Origin: Bifidobacterium angulatum DSM 20098 = JCM 7096 | GTDB lineage: Bacteria > Actinomycetota > Actinomycetes > Actinomycetales > Bifidobacteriaceae | Direction of reading: 5' to 3' | DNA: 64,000 bases | NCBI RefSeq assembly: GCF_001025155.1 | Contig: NZ_AP012322.1 | Span: 248,001-312,000 of the forward strand | Shown: positions 46,601 to 55,779 of the stretch, in pieces | Position numbering within the stretch: position 1 is the first letter of the stretch | Layout of the letters: each line of letters begins with the position of its first letter | Notes under the pieces: model-generated | Database searches by the model: none | What the model was told of the DNA's origin: nothing | The model's input: only the letters and a program-made list of their open reading frames with translations | Translations under genes and position numbers: made by a program

Positions 46601-48304
46601 AAGTCTGTCAAGATCGACCAGTCGAGCTACACCACTGACATCTCCAATGGCGTCACCACCAAGCAGCTGACTGCCACGACCGATCCGGAAGGAGCGTCCG
46701 TAAGCTGGAGGTCGTCCAACAAGGATGTGGCAACCGTCAGCTCGAAGGGCGTAGTCACTCCGGTGAAGGCGGGTACCGCCAAGATCACCGCCAAGGCAGG
46801 CAAGGCCACCGCCTCAATCACCGTCACGGTGACCGGCGAGATCCCGCCCACCCCGGTGAAGAAGAACACCATCTACGCGACCAAGCCCTCCGGCTGGAGC
46901 AAGATGTACGCGTACGTGTACACGGGCGACGGCGCCAGCGCGGTCAACAACGCGGCCTGGCCCGGCGTCGAGATGACGGCGGCGGACAACTGCGACCAGA
47001 CCGGATACAAGTACGAGGTCCCGGACAGCCTGGCCTCGAACGCGAAGGTGATTTTCAACGACGGCGGCTCGCAGCAGTTCCCGGGTTCCCGTGAGCCGGG
47101 TCTGGATTACAACGGCGGCACGGTGCGCTGGGACGGCTCCTCGTCCTCGCTCGCGTCCGTGACCTGCACGACGAACGTGCCGGTGACTTCCGTGGCGATC
47201 ACGGGCGCCGGCGTGTCCTCGGGCAAGCTGTCCGTGAGGAAGGGCGCTTCCGCCCAGCTGGCCGCGACGGTCAGCCCGGGCAACGCGACCGACAGGACCG
47301 TGTCGTGGAAGTCCGGCGACACGGCCGTGGCCACGGTCGACAAGGCCGGCAAGGTGACGGGCGTGAAGGCCGGCAAGGCCACGATCACCGCGACCGCGGG
47401 CGGCAAGAGCGCCAGCGTCGAGGTCACGGTCGAGGACGAGCCGGCGTCCACGGTCGACATCACGTTCCGCGCATCCGGAGTGGATCTGAAGTCGGGCGAG
47501 ACCCTGTACGCCGTGGGCGACTGGGGCCAGGCCAACGCGTGGAAGCGCGCAGGCGGCGTCAAGCTCGCCAAGAGCGGCGGCTCCTACACCGGCACCACGA
47601 CCGTTGCCAAGGGCCATGCCATGGCGTTCCGTCTGATCAAGGTCGACGCCAGCGGCAAGACCACGTGGGATCCGGCCAAGGATCGGAAGGCCGTTGCCGA
47701 CCAGTCCAAGACCCTCGACGTCACCTGGGACGGCAGTGTCGTCAGCCAGAACGTGAGCGTCACGATCAATGCCGCTGCCGACCTCAAGTCGGGCGAGACC
47801 CTGTACGCCGTGGGCGACTGGGGCCAGGACGGCAAGACCTGGAGCCGCGCGTCGGGCGTGAAGCTGTCCGCGAAGTCGGACGGCACGTATGCTGGCACCG
47901 TCTCGGTAAAGACCGGCCATGCCATGGCGTTCCGTCTGATCAAGGTCGACGCCAGCGGCAGGACCACGTGGGACCCGGCATCTGACCGCAAGACCACCGC
48001 CGACAAGACCAAGAGCATTGGCGTGGCTTGGGACGTCGCCACGGTGAACGAGAACGGCGTTCCGCCGTCCACGCTCGCCATCACCGGCGACGGGGTTGTC
48101 AACGGCAAGCTGACGCTCTCGGCCGGCTCCCTTGCGCAGCTGTCCGTCTCGGGCACCTCGTCCAAGGTGGACATGTGGTGGAGCGACGGGGCCGCGGTCG
48201 CGGTCTCCGGCACCGGCACCGTGTACGCCGTACAGAAGGGCACTGCGAAGGTGAACGCCAAGGTCGACGGCAAGACCCTGAGCCTCACCATCACCGTGGA
48301 ATGA
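43649..48304 (+). CDS. Secreted modular GH13 amylase with CBM74 and CBM26 modules
   Basis: The 1551-residue protein should cut alpha-1,4 links of starch outside the cell. An N-terminal signal peptide (hydrophobic LAAGAVAFATAFGGMGLV, cleavage after STASA) precedes a GH13 domain. The triad is D263 in DGFRFDAAKH, E297 in YGEVLQ and D368 in ESHDNY. Residues about 650-980 resemble CBM74, a module of granular-starch-degrading enzymes. Then come a BIG2 domain (985-1065), a CBM26 (1073-1170, ATKPSGWSKMYAYVY), another BIG2, two CBM20-like repeats of about 100 residues (GETLYAVGDWGQ and FRLIKVDASG) and a last BIG2-like domain. No LPXTG anchor. The ATG follows AAGGAG; a GTG two codons earlier is less likely. 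Similar to the resistant-starch amylases (RSD) of B. adolescentis. Confidence 0.92.
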   Translation: MKASGYSPSEGGSQHSPQSGNRSPFRKRVVWKKLAAGAVAFATAFGGMGLVSSTASASTDRDSYTDTVENSTFETAREKYGLTKHMKNGAILHAWMWSFKNITANMEAIAKAGYTSVQTEPMSKIKYVPANGKKFDENWYYVYQPSNTSIGNFVVGTEDDLKEMTDTAHKYGVRVIVDVVANHFTSDWSAIDSDWQNKDYFHSRSNCGGANGDNINYSSRRDVTQCHLLGLWDLNTQNQTVADRMQSFLKTAVADGVDGFRFDAAKHVELPTEKFDNKTSNYWNTILQNGAQFQYGEVLQGDSGLDYKAYANLFKDNSSDGGGNTASNYGGTIRAAIQSENLTTKMVQNIDTGGANEDQLVTWVESHDNYANKEQTGSDGVKKGVSTELTDYQIMMGWAIVGSRKAGAPLYFNRPKESGGRDQNGNLRAQFAEKSQLGDTGDDMWKNKSVVAVNHFRNAMDGKSEHLQNCSADSNSDAAKKCVMIERYTKDGVQNDGVVIANMAGDQNLAGLASSLDDGTYTDEVNGGKLVVQSGKIVSGTAKGGSVSVFYAKGQAEPSVYADSASAEFSSESVKVTLHAQYADNLKYTTSEGKSGSFKDGESISVGSTLAENETVTVKVTGTATKDGTKVKKGDQLSGSVTLKKVPVQDQHLASQYGTNKVGNGVKKTINFTAGKGASLSDWDSSMLIAQGAANDDPRVYRSNSMYEVPIDLYALYGAYDNDNLYLMWEMTNVQDVVDRGDDYPLSQGHLWQTQNLPFHIAIDTKDDSTRVGNNGGLKTGGSLWASNITWGGKQNVNKVVTISTNGSNGPWVYQGDSDGLDSNAEYGPAANAKTNTKKSGIKFGYGNGILSDKVIGIDGGWGDSNGRVVGDMTAENESKTKWVNFNDKGHDSAGMDDHYEIAIPLDELGTTADHIAANGIGIELAATFGLSAMDSLPYDLAMNDNADLPDTTSQVNNSFEKSDEDMFTVQMANIGGTGSLVETKSVKIDQSSYTTDISNGVTTKQLTATTDPEGASVSWRSSNKDVATVSSKGVVTPVKAGTAKITAKAGKATASITVTVTGEIPPTPVKKNTIYATKPSGWSKMYAYVYTGDGASAVNNAAWPGVEMTAADNCDQTGYKYEVPDSLASNAKVIFNDGGSQQFPGSREPGLDYNGGTVRWDGSSSSLASVTCTTNVPVTSVAITGAGVSSGKLSVRKGASAQLAATVSPGNATDRTVSWKSGDTAVATVDKAGKVTGVKAGKATITATAGGKSASVEVTVEDEPASTVDITFRASGVDLKSGETLYAVGDWGQANAWKRAGGVKLAKSGGSYTGTTTVAKGHAMAFRLIKVDASGKTTWDPAKDRKAVADQSKTLDVTWDGSVVSQNVSVTINAAADLKSGETLYAVGDWGQDGKTWSRASGVKLSAKSDGTYAGTVSVKTGHAMAFRLIKVDASGRTTWDPASDRKTTADKTKSIGVAWDVATVNENGVPPSTLAITGDGVVNGKLTLSAGSLAQLSVSGTSSKVDMWWSDGAAVAVSGTGTVYAVQKGTAKVNAKVDGKTLSLTITVE
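47255..47435 (+). repeat. 181-bp inverted repeat, copy in first amylase
   Basis: The segment encodes a BIG2 domain from QLAATVSPGNATDRTV to ASVEVTVE. Its reverse complement at 58840-59020 differs at two positions only. The codon phase is the same in both genes. Confidence 0.92.
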
Positions 48305-48345
48305 CTGCTTGTCTAATCCCTATGGACAGGGAGTAAGACAGAGCC

Positions 48346-48388
48346 AGGGCGGGCGATTTTCAGAACGAATCGGAAGATCGCCCGCCCT
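48346..48388 (+). terminator. Terminator after the first amylase gene
   Basis: A 12-bp stem AGGGCGGGCGAT/ATCGCCCGCCCT with a 19-nt loop, followed by TATTCACG. A minor hairpin TCCCT/AGGGA precedes it at 48317-48332. The following 260 bp up to the glycosyltransferase gene hold no gene; a perfect TTGACA at 48487 lacks a clear -10, so the EPS promoter there remains unplaced. Confidence 0.75.
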
Positions 48389-48648
48389 TATTCACGTAAA
48401 ATATGTTTTCGTATAGGAAGAAGATTGCTGCTTCCATAGGCGTGTCGCTTCCGACGAATAAACTTTCCCTGGATGTTTCGGGAATGTTGACAAGATCTTG
48501 CATACCTAGCGATTGGCTTGAGCGCTATCCATGCACTGAAGTGCTGATTGCCAGCTAAGGGATTATTGATTGGACGAAGAAGGGAACAACGGCTCCTCAT
48601 GATGAGCTCTATAAGAAAAAGCGCAAAACGAGTAGTCGAGTCTGTGCT

Positions 48649-49644
48649 ATGACAATGCCATCCCAACCCCTGATCAGTATTATCGTACCGGTTTACAATG
48701 TGGAGCGGTATCTTGACCAATGCATGCAGAGCCTTGTCTGCCAGACGTATGCCAATCTTGAGATCATTATGGTCGATGACGGTTCCACCGATTCGTCCGG
48801 TGAAAAATGCGATACATGGGCAGAACGCGATTCACGTATTCGCGTGATCCATCAGTCTAATGCCGGTCTTGCAGCAGCCCGCAATACAGGTCTTGATGCC
48901 GCCGCCGGAGTGTATATCGGTTTTGTGGATTCTGATGACCATGTGCTGCCTGACATGTTCGGAACATTGATGAGGAACATGGAGAATGCAGATGCCGATT
49001 TGTCGATTGTCTCCTATGCGCGTGAGGGTTTGGACGGCAAAACCTATTGCAATGCATTGCCTGGGAAAAAGATGGTGATGACATCCGAGGACGCGTTCAA
49101 ATACGTCAACATCCATGGTTATTTTTACGTGGTCGCGTGGGACAAGCTGGCGAAAAAGGAATTATTTGACGGGCTTCGATATCCGGTTGACGCCCAATAT
49201 GCCGAAGATTCACCAGTGACCTACCAGCTTCTGGATCGTGCCGAGCGCATAGTCTATGAATCCGCGCCGTTGTATCGATACCGGATGACCGAAGGAAGCC
49301 AATCACACGGCATCACCGATAAATTCGCCCAGTCCACCGGCAACATGCTGGAGTTGGTGCGCAGAAAATACCCTCAGGACGAACCATATGCGGCATATGG
49401 CCATTTGGAATCCATTGTGGGCACCTGCAACCGCATTATCCTTGCGCATAAGCGCAAGGAATGGTCTGGTTTCGAACGGTATGCCCGAGTCCGTTTGCGT
49501 AATTTGCTGCCATTGGTGGAAAAATATGGATTATTGTCACGGAGCCAATTGTTGCAGTGGAAGCTGCTTGTCGTTTCTCCTGCCTTGTACAGCGTGATGT
49601 ACCGCTGCTATAAACGGCGGCACCCGGAAATTTCGTCGCATTAG
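48649..49644 (+). CDS. GT2-family glycosyltransferase
   Basis: The 331-residue inverting GT-A enzyme carries ISIIVPVYNVERYLDQCMQ, MVDDGSTDSSGEKCD and GFVDSDDHVLP (the DXD-type metal site), then a C-terminal half with VAWDKLAKKELF. It probably adds one sugar to the lipid-linked EPS repeat unit on the inner face of the membrane. The start is ATG with a second ATG two codons later; no good ribosome-binding site is visible. It opens the low-GC group of seven EPS genes, 344 bp after the amylase. Confidence 0.88.
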   Translation: MTMPSQPLISIIVPVYNVERYLDQCMQSLVCQTYANLEIIMVDDGSTDSSGEKCDTWAERDSRIRVIHQSNAGLAAARNTGLDAAAGVYIGFVDSDDHVLPDMFGTLMRNMENADADLSIVSYAREGLDGKTYCNALPGKKMVMTSEDAFKYVNIHGYFYVVAWDKLAKKELFDGLRYPVDAQYAEDSPVTYQLLDRAERIVYESAPLYRYRMTEGSQSHGITDKFAQSTGNMLELVRRKYPQDEPYAAYGHLESIVGTCNRIILAHKRKEWSGFERYARVRLRNLLPLVEKYGLLSRSQLLQWKLLVVSPALYSVMYRCYKRRHPEISSH

Positions 49645-49650
49645 GAGCAC

Positions 49651-51066
49651 ATGTCAAGAATGTTTTCGATTGCGCTGCTACTTACATTACTTTTGTTCCT
49701 GGCTCTTCTGCTGATGGTGTATGGAGGGGATTTCGCGGAACCGTCCATACTCTTCGTTCTGGGTTTTGCTTTATCCGTCTTCAATGGTCTGACTAATTAC
49801 AAGGCGTGGAATTTTAATCTGTCTTTACAGACATGCATGGTCGTCATGGTGGGGGCGGTTGTCTTCATGGCTACAGCATATGGTGTAAAAACGCTGTTCC
49901 ACACGATTGTGGTAGGTGATGTTTCATCACGGAGATACAAAGAGCCGCGAAATATTACTTTGCCGTTATGGGTTTATGTTGCCGGGCTGATGTTTACATG
50001 TCTGTCCTTCATCGTTGTATCGCGGAGCATCGTCGCTCTGACGTTGCCATACGGCGGTGACGGCTCGTTAAGCAAAGCTATTGGGCTGTATGATCACCTG
50101 AATAAATTCAGCACCGAAGGTGTGTCTATTTCCGGCATTGTCTCTCTGCTGTATCTATCCACCAACGCTATGGCGTATGTATGGCTGTTTTTTGCTATGC
50201 GGAGTTTTGTAATTCGGACGTTGAAGAAGGACTATTTTGCGCTGATCAACGCCCTGGCAGCTATCCCAATGTCTTTGATCTCGGGTGGGCGAAACAGCCT
50301 CATTCAATTGGGCGTTGCGGCTTTTGCCTATTGGATTCTCTTCCGTCGGCAAAACAATCATTGGCAAGGTGTTCGGTTACGTTTCCGTACGGTTGCCTTT
50401 TTCATGATTATCGTTTTGGCCGGTTTGGCCTTGTTCAAGCCGCTTCTTTCGTTGATGGGGCGTGAACCTGGAGAGTCGACCATATACGAGTATCTTTCCA
50501 TCTATATCGGGGCGCCTATGAAGAATCTGGATGCGTTCCTTACTGGTTCGATGAACCCATCCCTTGCTGTGAAGTCGATGAAATGGGGAGACATGACATT
50601 GGCATCGACTTTTGCTTCATTCCCCCAGGTTTTTGGCCACACTGTCCTCGACTGGTTGAATTGGCAGCCGTTCCAAAGATATGGGAATGTGGATCTCGGT
50701 AATGTGTTCACCACATATTATGCATTCATTTTCGATTGGGGAATTGCCGGTGCCATGCTTGCTGTTGCTTTTATCGCAGCGCTTTCCCAATTGTGTTATG
50801 AAAGCACGGTCTACGCGTTGCAGTATGGAAGCGGTAGCGTTCCTCTATCCATGATGTTGTATGGGGCTATCAGTTATTGCTGCGCTTTCAGCTTTTTCTC
50901 CAACCGATGGATGTCCACCATGCTTAATCAAATTATGCTGAAGAACATCATTATCTGGATTGCGCTTATTCTCCTGACCAATATTATCCTCGGGCATGGC
51001 ATAGCTGCCGGTGAGGAAAGGCACTATTCTGCAAAGTCCTCTGATATGAAGGAGAACATCAGGTGA
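49651..51066 (+). CDS. wzy: EPS repeat-unit polymerase (Wzy)
   Basis: The 471-residue protein has about eleven hydrophobic segments and a large extracytoplasmic loop in the C-terminal half (from about EPGESTIYEYLSIYIGAP to ADLGN-like NVDLGNVFTTYYAF), which suits O-antigen/oligosaccharide polymerases. The motif SLISGGRNSLIQ is typical of that group. Such proteins are poorly conserved, so the assignment rests on topology and context next to a flippase. The base composition is clearly lower in GC than the housekeeping genes. The next gene overlaps it by 4 nt. Confidence 0.8.
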   Translation: MSRMFSIALLLTLLLFLALLLMVYGGDFAEPSILFVLGFALSVFNGLTNYKAWNFNLSLQTCMVVMVGAVVFMATAYGVKTLFHTIVVGDVSSRRYKEPRNITLPLWVYVAGLMFTCLSFIVVSRSIVALTLPYGGDGSLSKAIGLYDHLNKFSTEGVSISGIVSLLYLSTNAMAYVWLFFAMRSFVIRTLKKDYFALINALAAIPMSLISGGRNSLIQLGVAAFAYWILFRRQNNHWQGVRLRFRTVAFFMIIVLAGLALFKPLLSLMGREPGESTIYEYLSIYIGAPMKNLDAFLTGSMNPSLAVKSMKWGDMTLASTFASFPQVFGHTVLDWLNWQPFQRYGNVDLGNVFTTYYAFIFDWGIAGAMLAVAFIAALSQLCYESTVYALQYGSGSVPLSMMLYGAISYCCAFSFFSNRWMSTMLNQIMLKNIIIWIALILLTNIILGHGIAAGEERHYSAKSSDMKENIR

Positions 51067-52577
51067 AGCGTTGGGAGGCGGCAGATAAGGCCGTATGTAG
51101 TGGTAAGGGCAGTACACCACGCATTCGTTCCGTCAAATTCAACGTGTTGATGAACATGATTGTCACCACATCATCGTTGATATTCCCGCTGATCACTGTT
51201 CCATACGTTTCGCGCGTGCTTTCCACGAGCGGTACCGGGCATGTCGCATTCGCCCAGTCGGTTTCCTCGTATTTCTCGCTAGTGGCATTGCTGGGTGTTA
51301 CATATTACGGGGTGCGTGCATGCGCCAGCGTTCGCGATGATCGTGCTGAGCTCTCGCGAACCGTCAAGGAGTTGCTGGTCATTCTTGGATGTTCGACCAC
51401 TGTGGTCAGCATTGTGTATGTGGCCTGCCTGCTCACCGTGCCGAAGATGAACGCGCAATTCGAATTGTTCCTGCTGTTCGGGCTTTCCATCTGGCTGGCG
51501 TCGTTTGGAGTGGAATGGTTTTATCAGGCACTGGAGCAGTACGAGTACATCACCGTGCGAAGCGTCTGTTTCAAACTTTTGGCTTTGGTGCTTATGTTCG
51601 CGTTCGTCAGGCAGCGCGGCGATTATGTGATCTACGGTCTCATCGTCGTGGTGGCCGGCTATGGATCCAATATCCTCAACCTGTTGAGGCTTCGTAAGTT
51701 CATCGATCTGCATGACGGCGCCAAGCTCGATGTGACGCGGCATTTCAAGCCGATGCTGTGGTTCATGATCGCATCCATCTCGTCCGGAATGTACATCCAG
51801 GTCGACATCGTCATGCTTGGCTTCCTCGGTACGACAAACATGGTTGGCTTGTACCAGCTTGTCTCCAAAATCAAATCCGTGTTGGTGACCGCCGTCAATT
51901 CGGTCGGCAACGTTATGCTTCCACGATTGTCTTACTACCAGGCACAAAACAAGGAACGTCGTGCGAGCGAGCTCATTGCGAAGAACATGAATTTCGTCAT
52001 GGTGTTCGGCTCTGCGATTATCGCATTGCTGATACTGCTTGCTGATCCGATCGTGGCGTTGCTCGGCGGGCCCGATTTCACCGGATCGGTGTTCCCGCTG
52101 CGATGCGTCGGCTTTGCCGTGATGTTCTCCGCCATGAACATCGTGCTCGCCAATTACATGATTTCCAAAGGCAGAGAGCGTAGTTGGGCTACTGTCAACG
52201 TCATCGGTCTCGCTTTGGCCATCATTGCGAATCTTCTTTTGATTCCAAGATTCGGTGTGATCGGATCGGCGGTGAGCATTTCGCTGTGTGAGGCGTTGAT
52301 GTTCGTCATGCGCTCGTATGTATGCCGTGATTTTCTTAAAGGGATTCGCGAACTGGTCGATCCGATTCGCATCTTCCTTTGTGCGCTGCTTTCGGGAGTT
52401 GTAACGCAATGCGTGTTGGCATTGGGCAATGCCGCTGCATGGAACGCATTCGCATGGCTTCTTGGCGGCGGCGTGGTGTTCGGCATCGTATATGGCGCAT
52501 CGCTCGCTGTATGCCACGAACAGTTTCTGATGAGTATGATTCAGCCGGTGATTAATCGGTTCAAACCACAGGAGTGA
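51063..52577 (+). CDS. wzx: EPS repeat-unit flippase (Wzx)
   Basis: The 504-residue protein has 12-14 hydrophobic segments and belongs to the polysaccharide transporter branch of the MOP superfamily. It moves undecaprenyl-linked repeat units across the membrane to the polymerase. Recognisable are FPLITVPYVSRVLSTSGTGHVAFAQS in the first helices and GLYQLVSKIKSVLVTAVNSVGNVMLPRLS in the middle. The start is a GTG overlapping the polymerase stop, with AAGGAGAA upstream, so the two genes are translationally coupled. Confidence 0.9.
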   Translation: MKRWEAADKAVCSGKGSTPRIRSVKFNVLMNMIVTTSSLIFPLITVPYVSRVLSTSGTGHVAFAQSVSSYFSLVALLGVTYYGVRACASVRDDRAELSRTVKELLVILGCSTTVVSIVYVACLLTVPKMNAQFELFLLFGLSIWLASFGVEWFYQALEQYEYITVRSVCFKLLALVLMFAFVRQRGDYVIYGLIVVVAGYGSNILNLLRLRKFIDLHDGAKLDVTRHFKPMLWFMIASISSGMYIQVDIVMLGFLGTTNMVGLYQLVSKIKSVLVTAVNSVGNVMLPRLSYYQAQNKERRASELIAKNMNFVMVFGSAIIALLILLADPIVALLGGPDFTGSVFPLRCVGFAVMFSAMNIVLANYMISKGRERSWATVNVIGLALAIIANLLLIPRFGVIGSAVSISLCEALMFVMRSYVCRDFLKGIRELVDPIRIFLCALLSGVVTQCVLALGNAAAWNAFAWLLGGGVVFGIVYGASLAVCHEQFLMSMIQPVINRFKPQE

Positions 52578-52587
52578 AGGATCGGAT

Positions 52588-53640
52588 ATGACGAAGTATG
52601 TGATTTGCGAACGTTCCCTGCACCATGCCCACGCTGGTTCCAAGGCGCGTGACGATATCCGCCGGCTGCTTGAACAGGAAGCATGGCAGCCCTTCGAAGT
52701 CCATCCGGGCGAGAACAAAGGGTACTTCGACAAGCTGCTATGCGTCGGTTACACCATAGCCGATTGGAAACGATTGGAGCGTGTTGTCCAGTCAGGTGAT
52801 GTGGTGCTGGTGCAGTTCCCACTGATCATGTACAACAAGGTATCCCTGTATGCCTTGCCCTCTATACGCAGGATGAAAACCCGAGGTGTGCGTTTCATTA
52901 TGCTGGTGCATGATTTGGAAAGTCTGCGCGGTTACTCGTTCACTGATTTCGATAAGCAATGGGTTGCGGAAGCGGATATGCTGATCAGCCACAATCCACG
53001 CATGAGCAAGGTGCTGCGCGAATATGGTGCCACGGCGCCGATCAAGGAGATCGGTGTTTTCGACTACCTGCTTCCAACGGTCACGCCGATTCCTCCGGAG
53101 GCGCGGCACGGTATCGACATAGCGGGTAATCTCAGCCATGAGAAAGCCGGGTATATATATCGGCTCGCCACGCAATTCCCTGACGCGGACATCAATCTCT
53201 ACGGACCGAAATTCGATGAGAAGCAGGGCCCTTCCGCATGGTACCGGGGCATGTATGCTCCCGACGAGCTGCCGGGCAAGCTCCAGGGGAGGTTCGGACT
53301 TATCTGGGATGGCGACAGTACGGAAACGTGCACGGGATTCTATGGCAAATATCTGGCCGTGAACAATCCGCACAAGCTTTCGCTGTATCTTGCTTCCGAT
53401 AAACCGGTAATCATATGGAACAAGGCGGCGTTGGCATCGTTCGTCACGCAGCACGGTGTTGGTTTCGCGGTGGATAGCATGCGGGAAGCCGTGCAGGTGG
53501 AACGTACCATAGACAAGGAAGAGTATCTTTCGATGACGAAAAGGGCTGGCGAATTAGGCGCGCAACTGCGTGGAGGATATTACACAAGAAGAGTCGTGGG
53601 CGAGTTGCAGGCGGCTATGCCGCAACTGCAGGAAAGGTGA
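52588..53640 (+). CDS. Glycosyltransferase of the Gtf3/galactofuranosyltransferase-like kind
   Basis: The 350-residue protein resembles GT-B enzymes related to streptococcal Gtf3 and to galactofuranosyltransferases. Supporting segments are VVLVQFPLIMYNK, FIMLVHDLESLRGY, DIAGNLSHEKAGYIYRL, GLIWDGDSTETCTG and NNPHKLSLYLASDKPVIIWNKAA, which forms the donor site. The start has AGGAGTGAAGGA just upstream and lies 10 nt after wzx. The donor sugar is not predictable; galactofuranose is one candidate. Confidence 0.78.
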   Translation: MTKYVICERSLHHAHAGSKARDDIRRLLEQEAWQPFEVHPGENKGYFDKLLCVGYTIADWKRLERVVQSGDVVLVQFPLIMYNKVSLYALPSIRRMKTRGVRFIMLVHDLESLRGYSFTDFDKQWVAEADMLISHNPRMSKVLREYGATAPIKEIGVFDYLLPTVTPIPPEARHGIDIAGNLSHEKAGYIYRLATQFPDADINLYGPKFDEKQGPSAWYRGMYAPDELPGKLQGRFGLIWDGDSTETCTGFYGKYLAVNNPHKLSLYLASDKPVIIWNKAALASFVTQHGVGFAVDSMREAVQVERTIDKEEYLSMTKRAGELGAQLRGGYYTRRVVGELQAAMPQLQER

Positions 53641-53646
53641 CGACAA

Positions 53647-54672
53647 ATGGGCGTTAAGCAGCAGATCAAGGCCATTGTGCCTCAACGTGTGTGGAAATTG
53701 CTGCAGCGGAATAAGGCGAACATAAAACTGGCATCGTATTATTCCGGGCAGCGCAAGCGTTTCCTGAACAATTGCGCTGGGCAATGGAACGATGAGCGGT
53801 TCGAGCAGCTGCGGGGAACAATGGTGTACTACATTCACCGCATCGAGAAGGGATTGTCGCATAAGCATTTCCGTTCAGGCTTCGGAAGATCGGCATTCAT
53901 TGAGCTGAAAGCCATGATGGAACGATGGCGTGAACTTGGCTATCCAGTGGACGATGTGACCTACCATGCGGCACAGAATGTGGTTCGGGCGTATGTGCAT
54001 AAGCATCGCGCCATAGGTAAGCAGATTCCTCAATTCGTTAGCGAATGGTTTGCCGATGAGGTTGCTTCCGCCGATAAGGCGTGCGGTAACGAGGGCAACG
54101 CAGGAGTCAAAATCGTTCGGGCTTCGGACAAGCTTGACAATAAGACAAAGAATTATGCAACGTTGTTCGCGCAGCGCACCAGTGTCCGCGAATACGCCGG
54201 CACTCCGGTCAACATGCAGGCTGTGCACGATGCGATTGCACTATCCATGAAGACACCCTCCGTGTGCAATCGTCAGGCATACCGCATTCTGCTTGTTCAA
54301 AACCCGAAGCTCATCGAGCATGCGCTGAAACTGCAAGGAGGATGGCGCGGCTATGATATGCCCCCGCTGCTTGCCCTGATTAGTGTTGACGTGCGCAGCT
54401 TCGTGAGCGTGGAGGAACGCAACGAGCCATATATCGATGGCGGATTGTTCACCATGGCGTTTCTTACGGCGCTTGAATACGAATCTCTTGCATCATGCCC
54501 GCTGAACACGATGATGCGCAAACAACAGGAGCATGATATTCGTAATCTTCTGGGGATTCCCGACTACGAGGTGCTGATAGCGTTTGTCGCAATAGGTAAT
54601 TTCCCGGAATCCATCGAATCGCCGATCTCCTTCAGGTACAAGCCTGAAATCATTACCCGTGAATTGAGATAA
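53647..54672 (+). CDS. Nitroreductase-like protein of the EPS cluster
   Basis: The 341-residue protein has an N-terminal helical extension of about 165 residues and a C-terminal nitroreductase fold: RTSVREYAGTPVNMQAVHDAIALSMKTPSVCNRQAYRI (FMN-contacting region), PPLLALISVDV and DGGLFTMAFLTALEYESLASCPLN. Nitroreductase-fold proteins bind FMN and reduce diverse substrates. Their presence in polysaccharide clusters is known but the role is unclear. It starts 6 nt after the glycosyltransferase gene and is followed 2 nt later by another glycosyltransferase, so it is an integral operon member. Confidence 0.8.
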   Translation: MGVKQQIKAIVPQRVWKLLQRNKANIKLASYYSGQRKRFLNNCAGQWNDERFEQLRGTMVYYIHRIEKGLSHKHFRSGFGRSAFIELKAMMERWRELGYPVDDVTYHAAQNVVRAYVHKHRAIGKQIPQFVSEWFADEVASADKACGNEGNAGVKIVRASDKLDNKTKNYATLFAQRTSVREYAGTPVNMQAVHDAIALSMKTPSVCNRQAYRILLVQNPKLIEHALKLQGGWRGYDMPPLLALISVDVRSFVSVEERNEPYIDGGLFTMAFLTALEYESLASCPLNTMMRKQQEHDIRNLLGIPDYEVLIAFVAIGNFPESIESPISFRYKPEIITRELR

Positions 54673-54674
54673 CC

Positions 54675-55721
54675 ATGACGGATCTTGTCAGCGTCATCAT
54701 ACCGGTATATGGAACGCCATTGTCGGTGCTTCGTAACTGCGTGGAAAGCCTCGCCAAGCAACGGGGGAATGGTTTTCTGATGGAGGCGGTCATCATATTC
54801 GATGGCGATCCGGAATTCGACGGTACGGTTGTGGAAGACTGGGAGTTCCCAACGGTTACGGTACGTACCGCTACCATTGGCCATGCAGGCGTATCTGCGG
54901 CTCGCAATGCGGGAATTGGTATGGCCGCTGGGCAATGGGCGATGTTTGTGGATGCCGATGATGTATTGCCCGATCACGCCGTCGAGAGTCTGCTTGACTT
55001 CGCGCGGCGGCATCGTTGCGATGTGGTGATGGGCGCATATCGCAGCGTATTGGACGATGCGTCAAACGGCGAGGCGGAAGAGCATCATTATCTGACGGTC
55101 GACAAGGTTTTTAACGGGGAGGAACGTGACGGTTTTTGCCTGGACATGCTTCGCCCGCAAAAGGGAATAGCCTTGGCATGGGGCAAACTGTATGCTGCGC
55201 CAGTACTGCATGGAATCCAAGGATTCAACGAATTGCTAAGCCTTGGAGAAGACGCCGAATACGCATTTCGTGCCTGCATGGCGGCGAAACGCATCGGATA
55301 TGTGGACTCAATGGCATATGAATACCGTAGGAATGCGGAATCCGCAGTCAGGACTTTCCGAACCGATTACGTGCAGCGCACGGTGGCAGGGATCAAGGCA
55401 TTGAACGCCACGGTAGCTCGAATCGACCAGCCGGCATTGAGAAAACAGTGCGTTGAATGTCTTGACGATTATGCGCTGTTTCATCTGACCATCATCATGA
55501 TCAACTACCTGTTCAATCCGAACGCGCCATGGAATCACGGCGAACGGAGAAAGCAATATCGACAGACCTTGAATCTGCCGATATTCCGCATGCCGCTACG
55601 CGGATACCATGGAGGGCGCTTCCCTCTGACCAGGCAAGCGGCGCTCTTCTCTATGAAATGGAATCTGTATTGCGCCAGTGCCGCGATAGCGTGGGTGCGC
55701 CATAGGCAATTCGGTGATTGA
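54675..55721 (+). CDS. GT2-family glycosyltransferase
   Basis: The 348-residue protein has the GT-A motifs SVIIPVYGTPLSVLRNCVESL, FDGDPEFDGTV, and MFVDADDVLPDHAVESL with its acidic metal site, then a family C-terminus through LSLGEDAEYAFRACMAA. It is likely to add another sugar of the repeat unit. It starts 2 nt after the nitroreductase gene and ends inside the reading of the pyruvyl-transferase leader, keeping the operon tight. Confidence 0.87.
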   Translation: MTDLVSVIIPVYGTPLSVLRNCVESLAKQRGNGFLMEAVIIFDGDPEFDGTVVEDWEFPTVTVRTATIGHAGVSAARNAGIGMAAGQWAMFVDADDVLPDHAVESLLDFARRHRCDVVMGAYRSVLDDASNGEAEEHHYLTVDKVFNGEERDGFCLDMLRPQKGIALAWGKLYAAPVLHGIQGFNELLSLGEDAEYAFRACMAAKRIGYVDSMAYEYRRNAESAVRTFRTDYVQRTVAGIKALNATVARIDQPALRKQCVECLDDYALFHLTIIMINYLFNPNAPWNHGERRKQYRQTLNLPIFRMPLRGYHGGRFPLTRQAALFSMKWNLYCASAAIAWVRHRQFGD

Positions 55722-55779
55722 ACCCATCAGGGTCCATCAAGTTCATAGGCAAACGGTATTCGGGAAGAAAGGAAACAAC

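Noticed and set aside
47490-48050. Tandem module repeats of the first amylase as assembly error
   Set aside because: The two modules differ at many positions and continue in frame to a plausible C-terminus, so they are genuine.
48487-48515. Perfect TTGACA as the promoter of the EPS operon
   Set aside because: No acceptable -10 hexamer at 16-18 bp spacing; the promoter remains unplaced.
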